Below are positions 1 through 6,611 of a stretch of 12,830 bases of DNA, in pieces. Origin of the DNA: Bacteroidetes bacterium CG2_30_32_10 (GTDB lineage: Bacteria; Bacteroidota; Bacteroidia; Bacteroidales; CG2-30-32-10); the NCBI GenBank assembly GCA_001872995.1, contig MNXO01000132.1, positions 1-12,830 on the forward strand. The letters are read 5' to 3'. Positions within the stretch are counted from its first letter, which is position 1; each line of letters begins with the position of its first letter. The notes below the pieces were generated by a model. That model ran no database searches. It was not told where the DNA came from and saw only the letters and a list, made by a program, of their open reading frames with translations. The position numbers were made by a program, and so were the translations under genes.

Positions 1-1
1 T

Positions 2-9
2 TAGATTTG
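2..9 (+). promoter_or_regulatory. Bacteroidota -7 promoter element
   Basis: TAGATTTG matches the Bacteroidota -7 consensus TAnnTTTG and lies 30 bp before the ATG of the small secreted protein. The -33 region falls outside the window, so only half of the promoter can be checked. Confidence 0.5.
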
Positions 10-39
10 ATTTTTAATTATTAACCAAATATTATTATT

Positions 40-399
40 ATGAAAAAATTTTTTTTATTAACAATTGTGCTTTTAATTTTCATTTTTTCTTCTTCATTAT
101 TTTGTCAAACCAAAACTGATATTATTAAAGCAAAATATGTTTATTGCGAACTTATAGGTACCGCAAAATTTATGAGTAATAAAGTAACGGTTGTAGTTGA
201 TTATGGTGAAGAAAAAGGGTTTTTTCAAGGAAACGCAAAAATTAAAGATGAAGCAACTGGTAAAGTTCAATCTTTTAATTCAATGGTTGATGCATTGAAT
301 TATATGGGAAATGAAGGTTGGGAATTAGCACAAGCATATACAGTTACAATTGGTAATCAAAATGTTTATCATTGGCTTTTAAAAAAGGAAATTGAATAA
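40..399 (+). CDS. small secreted protein, DUF4177-like
   Basis: This is a 119-residue protein of unknown function. It starts with a Sec signal peptide: KK, a hydrophobic run to about residue 21, then SSLFC-Q, a typical Bacteroidota cleavage context. The Cys could suggest a lipoprotein, but the preceding residues are a poor lipobox. The mature part is about 95 residues. Near residues 85-115 it has a segment with LNYMGNEGWELAQ and a terminal WLLKKE. This resembles the small DUF4177-type fold, in which a GWEL motif precedes a beta-strand that ends in basic residues. It has its own promoter match upstream and a strong terminator 22 bp after the stop, so it is probably monocistronic. Location outside the cytoplasm is inferred from the signal peptide; no enzymatic motif is seen. 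Confidence 0.75.
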   Translation: MKKFFLLTIVLLIFIFSSSLFCQTKTDIIKAKYVYCELIGTAKFMSNKVTVVVDYGEEKGFFQGNAKIKDEATGKVQSFNSMVDALNYMGNEGWELAQAYTVTIGNQNVYHWLLKKEIE

Positions 400-421
400 T
401 AACAAACCTATTTGAATTTCT

Positions 422-455
422 AAAACGCCCTAAGCACAATTGTTCAGGGCGTTTT
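422..455 (+). terminator. rho-independent terminator
   Basis: AAAACGCCCT (422-431) pairs perfectly with AGGGCGTTTT (446-455) around a 14-nt loop, and the T run continues to 458. It lies 22 bp after the stop of the small secreted protein. The GC-rich stem plus T-tract is a textbook intrinsic terminator. Confidence 0.9.
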
Positions 456-512
456 TTTATATTTTAAACTAAAGTGATATCAAAAACTTATTTATTTGTA
501 TTTTTATCAAAT

Positions 513-587
513 AATACCGATTAGCGTTTCAAAATATAATTTCATTACGCTAAACTTTTGAAATTATTTGAAACGTCTATCGGCATT
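513..587. repeat. imperfect palindrome, first of a related pair
   Basis: The arm 513-543 and the arm 560-587 are imperfect inverted repeats. Nine outer bases (513-521 with 579-587) pair with one mismatch. After a 3x3 internal loop, CGTTTCAAA pairs with TTTGAAACG, and ATAATTTC (536-543) pairs with GAAATTAT (560-567). The loop carries TACGCTAAAC, which can pair alternatively with part of the left arm. No T-tract follows, so it is not an ordinary terminator. It lies in the non-coding gap before dacB. Confidence 0.6.
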
Positions 588-641
588 ATACCAATGTAAG
601 CGTTCTAATTCAACTTTGTCTTTTAGAACGCACATTGGTAT
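588..641. repeat. palindrome, second of a related pair
   Basis: ATACCAATGT (588-597) pairs with ACATTGGTAT (632-641), and GCGTTCTAA (600-608) pairs with TTAGAACGC (623-631). This gives a 19-bp stem with a 2-nt AA bulge (598-599) and a 14-nt loop. It abuts the first palindrome. The two left arms share the pattern ATACCRAT, then AGCGTT, then a C/A-rich end, so they look like diverged copies of one extragenic palindromic unit. It ends 17 bp before the dacB ATG, so it could also affect dacB mRNA. Confidence 0.65.
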
Positions 642-658
642 TAAAAATTTAATTAGAA

Positions 659-2161
659 ATGACCAAAATACTTATGAAAAATAGCTTTTTAACAACTTTA
701 TTAATCTTTTTCTTTGCTTGTGCTCATTCTCAGAACCCAACTCCAATTAGTGCTTTAACTAACCTTAAAAACAACATCAATTTATTAAAAAAAGACAAAG
801 CATTAAAGCACGCATCTTGGAGTGTTTGTGTGATGTCTTCTAAAACAGGAAAAATCATTGCTGAATATAATAGCGAAATGGCATTGACGCCTGCTTCTAC
901 CATGAAGGTAATAACCACGGCTACTGCATTGTCTATTTTGGGTAGTAATTTTAAATTTAAGACCCAATTGGAGTATTCGGGAAATATTGATTCTTTGGGT
1001 ACATTGCACGGCAACCTTTACATCAAAGGTGGCGGAGACCCTACTTTTGGTTCTGACCGATTTGCTAACACCAATGCAGAGGTTATTTTGAGCGATTGGA
1101 TTGTGAAAATTAAATCAATAGGCATTAAAAAAATTGAGGGTAAAATAATCGCTGATGCTGCGATATTCGATAACCAATTTGTTTCACCTGATTGGACGTG
1201 GGAAGATATTGGCAATTATTATGGCACTGGAGCTTGCGGATTGTCTATTTTCGAAAATCAATATCATATTTATTTTAAAGCAGGTAAAAACATAGGAGAC
1301 ACCGCAACAATAGAAAGTATTTACCCCGAAATTCCTTACCTACAATTAATAAATAATGTCAAGACAGGTAAAGCAAACTCTGGCGATAATGTGATTATTT
1401 ATGGCTCTCCTTTTTCTAATATACGCATATTGGATGGAACGGTTCCATTGGGCAAAAGTAATTATTCGGTAGAAGGCTCCATTCCTGACCCTTCTTTTTT
1501 CTTTGCCTATTATTTCAATAAAAAATTATCTGAAAATGGAATAAGTATCTCGCAATTGCCAGAAACAGTTAGAAATATGAAGCTTGATAAAAAATTTATA
1601 GATACTTCAAGGGTTTTAATTAGTACTTATTTTTCGCCAAACCTCGAAAGCATTGTTTACCATACCAACCTGAAAAGTGTAAATACATTTGCAGAACATT
1701 TATTAAAAATGATGGGAGTTAAGAAAGCCCAAGAAGGTTCTTTCGATGCGGGAACTAAAGTGGTTGAAGACTTTCTTGCTTCCAAAAAAATTGATATTGC
1801 TGGTTTCTCTATGAATGACGGAAGCGGTTTATCGCCTTTAGACAAAGTTACCACCAAACAAATGGCTGGTTTTCTGTTACAATTTATGAATGATGCGGGG
1901 TATGATGCTTTTTATAAGTCATTACCCATTGCAGGCAAAAGTGGGTCCATTGCATCGCTTTTTAAAGGAACTGTTGCTGAAAATAACCTGAGGGCAAAAA
2001 GCGGTTATTTATCGGGGGTTAGATCTTATGCTGGTTATGTTACCAATAAAAGCAAAGAGGTATTAACTTTCTCCATTATTGTTAATAACTATGATTGCAA
2101 ACCCTTGGAAATGAAAACAAAATTAGAACAATTGATGCTTTTGATTGCTGAATTGGATTAA
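659..2161 (+). CDS. dacB: D-alanyl-D-alanine carboxypeptidase/endopeptidase, peptidase S13 (PBP4, DacB)
   Basis: This is a 500-residue periplasmic penicillin-binding protein that trims or cleaves peptidoglycan cross-links. All three active-site motifs of S13 are seen in order. They are S80-T-M-K83 (SxxK, nucleophile and base), S340-V-N342 (SxN, in the context LKSVNTFAEHL) and K447-S-G449 (the KTG-type motif, in AKSGYLSGVRSYAGYV). The wide spacing between SxxK and SxN is typical of PBP4, which has inserted domains there. The N-terminus is an export signal (LLIFFFACAHSQ) and could be a lipoprotein signal with Cys21. A second ATG at 674 would give a more typical signal peptide, MKNSF. Length matches the family. 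The last 22 codons and the stop lie in a 71-bp direct repeat with a second copy about 4.3 kb downstream, so the 3' end may have been rebuilt by an insertion. Confidence 0.95.
   Translation: MTKILMKNSFLTTLLIFFFACAHSQNPTPISALTNLKNNINLLKKDKALKHASWSVCVMSSKTGKIIAEYNSEMALTPASTMKVITTATALSILGSNFKFKTQLEYSGNIDSLGTLHGNLYIKGGGDPTFGSDRFANTNAEVILSDWIVKIKSIGIKKIEGKIIADAAIFDNQFVSPDWTWEDIGNYYGTGACGLSIFENQYHIYFKAGKNIGDTATIESIYPEIPYLQLINNVKTGKANSGDNVIIYGSPFSNIRILDGTVPLGKSNYSVEGSIPDPSFFFAYYFNKKLSENGISISQLPETVRNMKLDKKFIDTSRVLISTYFSPNLESIVYHTNLKSVNTFAEHLLKMMGVKKAQEGSFDAGTKVVEDFLASKKIDIAGFSMNDGSGLSPLDKVTTKQMAGFLLQFMNDAGYDAFYKSLPIAGKSGSIASLFKGTVAENNLRAKSGYLSGVRSYAGYVTNKSKEVLTFSIIVNNYDCKPLEMKTKLEQLMLLIAELD
2091..2161 (+). 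repeat. 71-bp direct repeat, copy 1 (dacB 3' end)
   Basis: Positions 2091-2161 are identical to 6412-6482. The repeat covers the last 22 codons of dacB plus the TAA. Just upstream, both copies have TAATAA with a 2-nt difference in spacing; downstream the identity stops right after the stop codon. Together the copies bound a 4.25-kb segment holding the restriction-modification and CPBP genes. Confidence 0.95.
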
Positions 2162-2196
2162 ATCTATTGTTGATAAAATTTGTTATTGGATATTGG

Positions 2197-2204
2197 TATA
2201 TTTG
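2197..2204 (+). promoter_or_regulatory. Bacteroidota -7 promoter element
   Basis: TATATTTG matches TAnnTTTG and ends 18 bp before the ATG of the 62-residue membrane protein. TTG triplets occur upstream, but none sits at the ideal -33 spacing. Confidence 0.45.
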
Positions 2205-2222
2205 TAATTGAAATTTAAACAA

Positions 2223-2411
2223 ATGGAAAAGTTAAAAAAAATTCTACTAATAATAGGAATTGTATGTGGTATTCTTGTTGCTTCTTATTTTGGAATTCTT
2301 ATATTTAGATTTATTTGGGGAATCGTTGTATTTGGTATTTTTCTTTGTGGTGCAATTATTGGTTTTGGAATAGGAAGATTATTTCCTCGAAAACCCAAAA
2401 AGAAAGAGTAA
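2223..2411 (+). CDS. small two-helix membrane protein of unknown function
   Basis: This is a 62-residue protein. The ATG at 2223 is chosen over the upstream in-frame TTG at 2208 because it sits at normal distance from the promoter match. It has a short basic N-terminus (MEKLKK), one hydrophobic helix at about residues 7-28, and a second Gly-rich helix at about 30-52 (GIVVFGIFLCGAIIGFGIG). It ends in a very basic tail (RLFPRKPKKKE). The positive ends suggest both termini face the cytoplasm. It is the first gene after dacB and lies inside the segment bounded by the 71-bp repeats. No family is recognised. A role in toxicity or immunity within the island is only a thought, since nothing in the sequence proves it. 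Confidence 0.6.
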   Translation: MEKLKKILLIIGIVCGILVASYFGILIFRFIWGIVVFGIFLCGAIIGFGIGRLFPRKPKKKE

Positions 2412-2417
2412 TTGATA

Positions 2418-2542
2418 CCCAGCAGAAGTTGATTTTATTTGCTAGGAAGATAATTCCGATCCGACGGAACATGATTTTGATTACTGGGAAGATAATTCCT
2501 AACCGACGGAAGGTGATTACATCGCTCCGAAGATAAAAATGA
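2418..2542. repeat. three degenerate tandem units of about 42 bp
   Basis: Units start near 2418, 2461 and 2503. Each has CCgACGGAA-like, TGATTxxATT-like and GGAAGATAATTCC-like blocks. GGAAGATAATTCC occurs at 2445 and again exactly 42 bp later at 2487, and CCGACGGAA occurs at 2461 and 2503, also 42 bp apart. The period equals 14 codons, and one plus-strand frame (ending 2536) stays open through the units, giving repeated KIIPxRR peptides. That frame overlaps the membrane-protein gene and has no good start, so a protein product is doubtful. Confidence 0.65.
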
Positions 2543-2828
2543 AATAAAAAATGAGCTTCCCACCATTCTTTTTCATCAACTTACTAATCGAAACTATCTG
2601 CGAAGGAAAAGTTTGGTATAAAAAAGTGTTCGAAACTATCTGCGGAAGAAGCATTTTATGTTTAGGAGTAAAAGCAAAATGCTTCTAACTATCAGTTATG
2701 CTTATCTTACCATAAAAAAGCATTTAAATAACAATAGCAAAATGCTACTAACCGTGCTTTATATTCAAATAACCAACAATCTTGCTTTATTGATTGAACA
2801 AACGCACTAGAAAAGCAAACTTTTTTAA
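2543..2828. other. repeat-rich stretch without a convincing gene
   Basis: TCGAAACTATCTGCG occurs at 2588-2602 and again at 2630-2644, once more with a 42-bp period. An inverted repeat follows: AGAAGCATTTT (2647-2657) with AAAATGCTTCT (2676-2686). AGCAAAATGCT occurs at 2673-2683 and again 63 bp later at 2736-2746. A 45-codon frame (2551-2688) spans the 42-bp repeat and begins with a hydrophobic segment, but it has no promoter or family match. The stretch looks like decayed or low-complexity DNA. Confidence 0.5.
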
Positions 2829-3065
2829 CAAAAAAGGCATTGCTACAAACAATTATTCAATCCATTTGTTGATAAAAAGAAAGAAATTAAAACAACAGCC
2901 ATTAAGCTTGTTAAACCAAAAAGAGGAGTTTTTAAACTATCTACCGACAAGATGTCTTATAATAAATTGAAACCAACTAAATACTGGCTTCTGCGAGTGA
3001 GAGATGTACCCATGTTTCGACCAAAAACATTCAAAAAAATAAAATCGTCTTATGATGATTTGTAA
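2829..3065 (+). pseudogene. possible 3' remnant of a gene, 78 codons
   Basis: An open frame of 78 codons ends at the TAA at 3063-3065, with no start codon near its beginning; the first Met is about 40 codons in. Its translation is protein-like rather than random. It is rich in Lys, with segments such as AIKLVKPKRGVFKLSTDKM and TKYWLLRVRDVPMFRP. The frame is closed upstream by TAA at 2826-2828. I do not recognise the family. The simplest reading is the tail of a decayed gene inside the island. A real small protein starting at the internal ATG (36 residues) is less likely. Confidence 0.35.
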
Positions 3066-3222
3066 TAATAAAATAATGTATTTTTACAAAAATAAATGTA
3101 ATAGATTTAAATAAAGCCCTTTAAAAATGATAAGCTTTAGGTGGGTTTATTACATAAGTAAAAGAGTTATGTGCCATTCTGAGAAAGAACTTACCAACGA
3201 CAAAAAATTAAAAAAAAAGACG

Positions 3223-3230
3223 TAAATTTG
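3223..3230 (+). promoter_or_regulatory. Bacteroidota -7 promoter element for the modification gene
   Basis: TAAATTTG is a full match to TAnnTTTG and lies 19 bp before the methyltransferase ATG. No clear -33 TTG is seen at the expected distance. Just upstream, 3152-3157 (ACATAA) and 3167-3172 (TTATGT) form a small inverted repeat, and 3096-3103 can pair with 3148-3155. These are possible operator or boundary structures. Confidence 0.55.
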
Positions 3231-3249
3231 GAGCAATAAATTTGATAAA

Positions 3250-4134
3250 ATGGAAATATTAGGTAACGATAAACATAAAATAATATACGCAGACGCATTG
3301 GTTGCATTAAAAACACTACCAGACAATTCTATAGACTTAATTTTTGCTGACCCACCTTACAATATAGGTAAAAACTTCAATGGGAAAATTGAAAAATGGG
3401 AAACAGAAGAGAGTTATTTAGAATGGTGCTATGAATGGCTTGACTTGTGCATACAAAAGTTAAAACCAAATGGTAGTTTTTATGTGATGACAGCAACACA
3501 ATTTATGCCGTATTTTGACATTCATTTACGCAAAAAACTTACTATTCTTTCAAGACTTATTTGGTCTTATGACAGTTCAGGAGTTCAAGCCAAAAAATAT
3601 TATGGTTCTATGTACGAACCAATTTTATTTTGTGTAAAGGATAAAAACAATTACACATTCAACACAAACGATATTTTAGTTGAAGCAATAACAGGAGCAA
3701 AACGCAAACTTATTGACTATCGTAAGGCAGTGCCAACAGTATATAATTCGGAAAAAGTACCAGGAAATGTTTGGGAATTTCCAAGGGTTCGTTATAGAAT
3801 GGGCGAATACGAAAATCATCCAACACAAAAACCTATTTCGCTTTTAGAAAGAATAATAAAAGCAAGTTCCAACGAAAGTGATTTAGTTTTAGACCCTTTT
3901 TCCGGGACATTTACAACTTGCTATGTAGCAAAAGAATTGAAAAGAAATTCAATTGGCATCGAATTGCAAGATGAATATATAAAAATTGGGTTGAGAAGAT
4001 TACAATTAGCCGAAGAATTTAAGGGCGAAAAATTGATGAAAGAAATACGAACTTTTGAAACCGAAAAAATAGCAACGCAACATAACCTATCCTTATTTGA
4101 ACCTAATGGAACATATATTCACAGCAAATATTAA
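3250..4134 (+). CDS. beta-class DNA methyltransferase, YhdJ-type (probable N6-adenine)
   Basis: This 294-residue enzyme should methylate DNA with S-adenosylmethionine. The catalytic motif IV is D34-P-P-Y-N38 near the N-terminus. The SAM-binding motif I is D215-P-F-S-G219-T, with FTT following, near the C-terminus, which is the motif order of beta-class enzymes. As I recall E. coli YhdJ, the similarity runs along the whole chain, with DPPYNIGKNF, WSYDSSGVQAKK, YGSMYEPIL, PGNVWEFPRVRY, YENHPTQKP and GLRRL blocks, and the lengths match. YhdJ methylates adenine in ATGCAT, so the same target is inferred here but not shown. The downstream gene starts inside its 3' end (29-nt overlap), as in many restriction-modification pairs. 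It is preceded by a good promoter match and lies in the island bounded by the 71-bp repeats. Confidence 0.93.
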   Translation: MEILGNDKHKIIYADALVALKTLPDNSIDLIFADPPYNIGKNFNGKIEKWETEESYLEWCYEWLDLCIQKLKPNGSFYVMTATQFMPYFDIHLRKKLTILSRLIWSYDSSGVQAKKYYGSMYEPILFCVKDKNNYTFNTNDILVEAITGAKRKLIDYRKAVPTVYNSEKVPGNVWEFPRVRYRMGEYENHPTQKPISLLERIIKASSNESDLVLDPFSGTFTTCYVAKELKRNSIGIELQDEYIKIGLRRLQLAEEFKGEKLMKEIRTFETEKIATQHNLSLFEPNGTYIHSKY

Positions 4135-5224
4135 AGAAGTTTTACTCAGGAACTTTGGCGAAAATGCAGAAGACATTTTTGAAAAAAGCCAACTCATTCA
4201 ATATATAAACGAAAAAACTCGTTCCGCAGGTCGTGGTTCAAAAGCAAGGTCAAGTTTTGCTAATCTTTATGCGATTTATGTGATTATTGAAGATTACATT
4301 GCAAATAATTTTGATAAAAACGAAGATTATTCAAAGTACGAGGGTGCGAAATTTTCAAATCTTTTAAGTAGGGCAAAAGAATTGCCTTTTGGAAGTAGTT
4401 TACAAAACCACGCCTTGAATAATCGTATGAACTCTGAATTTGAAAAATTCTTTCCTACTTCTGAATACAAACCTATTATAAGAGACCTAGTAACGAAAAA
4501 ATATTGGATTAATGAAAATCTGTTAAATATTAAAATCGGCAAAGCCGATTTTAATATTGCAAGTTCAGTAATTGAAATAATCAACGAATATACAAAGACT
4601 AAACAAGATGCTTTTCAGCGTTTTGTGAAATCTTGTGAAGCATTACAAGTCATAGAAAATACTTCACCAATAGAAGTTGAAAACTTTATTATTGGACTTC
4701 TTGCACCTAATGTAGATGCACGCCTTTTTGAAATTGTCAGTTATTCCATTCTCAAATTTTATTATCACGACCAAACTATTATTTGGGGTTACGAGATGGA
4801 TAATCTAAATACGGAGAACTTAAAACTTTATAAAACAGGACGAACGAATGCAAACGATGGTGGAATTGACTTTGTAATGAAACCATTAGGTAGATTTTTT
4901 CAAGTAACGGAAACTTTGGACTTTAAAAAATACTTCCTTGATATTGACAAAATTCAAAAATATCCGATAACTTTTGTAATTAAATCAGACGAAGAAGTTG
5001 AACCATTGAAACAGAAAATTAAAGACAATGCAAATAAAACATACCCAATCAATGCAATAGTTGAAAATTATATGGCTTGCATTGAAGAAGTGATAAATAT
5101 CCCAATTTTGAACATCCGATTTAATGAAGCTGTAAAGCTAGGTTACTTAAATAATATTCTTGACGAAATTGTATTGCAAAGTAAAGTAGAATTTAACTAT
5201 TCAAACGAAGATGACGAAGAATAA
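4106..5224 (+). CDS. putative type II restriction endonuclease, PD-(D/E)XK-like
   Basis: This 372-residue protein is encoded directly after and overlapping the methyltransferase. The ATG at 4106 is preferred over the in-frame TTG at 4097. The N-terminal 180 residues are mainly helical with no motif I can name. The C-terminal half holds a plausible nuclease core: E209 in a helix (ARLFEIVSYSILKF), then N250-D251-G-G-I-D255, then a strand with F-Q266-V-T-E269. This follows the D...(E/Q)xK layout of Mrr-like and type II nucleases, except that the usual Lys is Thr; nearby Lys residues (KK at 274-275) could stand in. The C-terminus is acidic (EDDEE). Cleavage of unmethylated DNA, perhaps at ATGCAT, is inferred from its neighbour. 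I cannot place it in a named restriction enzyme family. Confidence 0.7.
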   Translation: MEHIFTANIKEVLLRNFGENAEDIFEKSQLIQYINEKTRSAGRGSKARSSFANLYAIYVIIEDYIANNFDKNEDYSKYEGAKFSNLLSRAKELPFGSSLQNHALNNRMNSEFEKFFPTSEYKPIIRDLVTKKYWINENLLNIKIGKADFNIASSVIEIINEYTKTKQDAFQRFVKSCEALQVIENTSPIEVENFIIGLLAPNVDARLFEIVSYSILKFYYHDQTIIWGYEMDNLNTENLKLYKTGRTNANDGGIDFVMKPLGRFFQVTETLDFKKYFLDIDKIQKYPITFVIKSDEEVEPLKQKIKDNANKTYPINAIVENYMACIEEVINIPILNIRFNEAVKLGYLNNILDEIVLQSKVEFNYSNEDDEE

Positions 5225-5229
5225 AGAAC

Positions 5230-5364
5230 GGCACTTAACACGTATTTACTTTAAGTGGCGGGGAGTGGGTTGTTGGAAAGGACAGAAATAAGTATAAAAT
5301 ATTTGGCTCTTTGTTAATATTTGTAGTAAATTTCGCCACCGAACAGCAACCGCCAATCACGTTA
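5230..5364. repeat. imperfect palindrome resembling a gene-cassette boundary (attC-like)
   Basis: This lies between the endonuclease and the CPBP gene. TAAC (5236-5239) pairs with GTTA (5361-5364), followed by short pairings 5242-5246 with 5355-5360. TGGCGG (5256-5261) pairs with CCGCCA (5350-5355), or GTGGCG (5255-5260) with CGCCAC (5334-5339). ACTTAAC (5233-5239) fits the integron inverse core RYYYAAC, but the right end (GTTACCA) does not fit GTTRRRY. GGCACTTAAC (5230-5239) is the near-complement of GTTATGTGCC (3166-3175), located before the methyltransferase. The fold is attC-like in layout only. Confidence 0.35.
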
Positions 5365-5396
5365 CCAATCATAATAGATAAAACCACGTTAACCTC

Positions 5397-6131
5397 ATGG
5401 TTATAAATATTATTATAAAGATTCTTATTCTCATTGGTCTCGTTCTGCCAATAATAATTCTGACATTTAATAGAATCAGAAAAAACTATATAAACATTCT
5501 TTTGTTTTACGCTTATTACATTATCTGGTGTTTTTTCAACTCTCCACTTCGAGCGAACTTTGATATTTTTGACAGTAAGTGGAATTGGGAAGGTAAAATG
5601 ATGGCATTTGTTTTCTCAATAATTTTTATTCTAGTTTTTAATAAAAGACTTCAGCCATACAACTTCTTTACTATACTACAAAAAGAGAAATCAACAAAAC
5701 CAATATTTTTGGTTATAGGCATTATCCTGATACTCGCTACTATTTTTAGTTACTTCACTGGCGACAAAGTCGCATTTAGTTATGACACATTAGCGTTTCA
5801 GATAAGTATGCCCGGACTTGATGAGGAATTTGCACATCGTGGAATTATGATGGGTTTATTATGTTCTGCATTGCAAGATCATATAAGCATTGGTAGGATA
5901 AAAATAATTAGTCCAGCAGTATTGGTAACTGCGACACTTTTCGGATTAATTCATGGTTTTCCATTAACACCTTATTTGGACTGGAAATTTGATTATTTCT
6001 CATTTGTTTATACTTTTGTATTTGGTTTAATTTGGGGTTGGATGGTATTGAAAAGCAGAAGTATTGTAGCATCTACACTATCTCATAGCTTAACTAATTT
6101 TATTTCAACATTAATGACAATGATAAAATAG
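5397..6131 (+). CDS. CPBP family intramembrane metalloprotease
   Basis: This is a 244-residue polytopic membrane protein with the CPBP/Abi motifs in order. Motif 1 is E143-E144-F-A-H-R148 (EExxxR) in DEEFAHRG. Motif 2 is F182-G-L-I-H186 (FxxxH). The last motif is H230-S-L-T-N234 (HxxxN). These residues form the glutamate/histidine active site of this family, related to eukaryotic Rce1 CAAX protease and to bacteriocin self-immunity proteins. About seven hydrophobic segments are seen, including residues 3-23, 32-47, 69-82, 102-121, 172-190 and 202-218. Its substrate is unknown. It starts 172 bp after the endonuclease gene, behind an imperfect palindrome, so it may be a separate cassette rather than part of the restriction operon. 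It is the last gene before the second 71-bp repeat. A defence or immunity role is possible but not shown. Confidence 0.9.
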   Translation: MVINIIIKILILIGLVLPIIILTFNRIRKNYINILLFYAYYIIWCFFNSPLRANFDIFDSKWNWEGKMMAFVFSIIFILVFNKRLQPYNFFTILQKEKSTKPIFLVIGIILILATIFSYFTGDKVAFSYDTLAFQISMPGLDEEFAHRGIMMGLLCSALQDHISIGRIKIISPAVLVTATLFGLIHGFPLTPYLDWKFDYFSFVYTFVFGLIWGWMVLKSRSIVASTLSHSLTNFISTLMTMIK

Positions 6132-6411
6132 ATTACGAAGGTAAGAAGCTATTGCTAAAAAGTTGGCTTTCATTGTTAAAAAATACACAGCATCAGATTG
6201 ACAAAGGATTTTTTGCTGCATAAAGAAAGAAAAAATAAAAAATACCGACACACAAAACAGCATCCCGACATTATATCGAGACAAATGGCACAAGCCGACA
6301 CCCAACCTAAGTTTGCAAAAGGGCTTGCGCACCTAAACAATCGGCGGACAGAAATGATGTAGCAAATTGATAGAAAAATGACAGAAAACAAAGAACACCA
6401 GGCGGTAATAA
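6132..6411. other. gene-free end of the island with a hairpin
   Basis: No convincing gene is found on either strand. Small minus-strand frames here lack family features. A stem forms between 6288-6296 and 6322-6330 (GCACAAGCC with GGCTTGCGC, one mismatch), and GCCGA (6294-6298) can pair with TCGGC (6341-6345). CCGACA occurs three times (near 6244, 6265 and 6295). The base composition around 6285-6350 is richer in G and C than its surroundings, which suggests the remains of another cassette-type boundary. Confidence 0.4.
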
Positions 6412-6482
6412 ATGATTGCAAACCCTTGGAAATGAAAACAAAATTAGAACAATTGATGCTTTTGATTGCTGAATTGGATTAA
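6412..6482 (+). repeat. 71-bp direct repeat, copy 2 (orphan dacB tail)
   Basis: This is identical to 2091-2161 at all 71 positions, including the dacB stop codon. No dacB coding sequence precedes it, so it is not a gene but the displaced or duplicated tail. Sequence to its right (6483 onward) is likely to be the original DNA downstream of dacB before the island arrived. Confidence 0.95.
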
Positions 6483-6611
6483 GTGTTTAGTTTAGATATA
6501 TTGGCTTAAAGCCTAAATACTTGATTTTACCTAATTTTAATTGTGATATTAAAATATAACCCTTGCTTAAGCTAGAAAGAGATACGAGTTAGTTTAACAA
6601 AAATATTTATA

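Noticed and set aside
2315..2536. 73-codon plus-strand frame through the 42-bp repeats
   Set aside because: It overlaps the membrane-protein gene in another frame, and its regular KIIPxRR peptides simply follow from the tandem DNA repeat.
2418..2746. CRISPR-like array
   Set aside because: The repeats are degenerate, few and directly adjacent, without uniform spacers, and no cas genes are near.
6111..6421. Minus-strand frames of 73 and 81 codons between the CPBP gene and the second repeat
   Set aside because: They overlap each other in different frames, have odd Cys- and Phe-rich composition, no promoter match and no family features, and one runs into the dacB tail repeat.
6501..6520. Terminator downstream of the second repeat (GGCTTAAAGCC)
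   Set aside because: The palindrome has almost no loop and no T-tract follows, so a stable terminator hairpin is unlikely.
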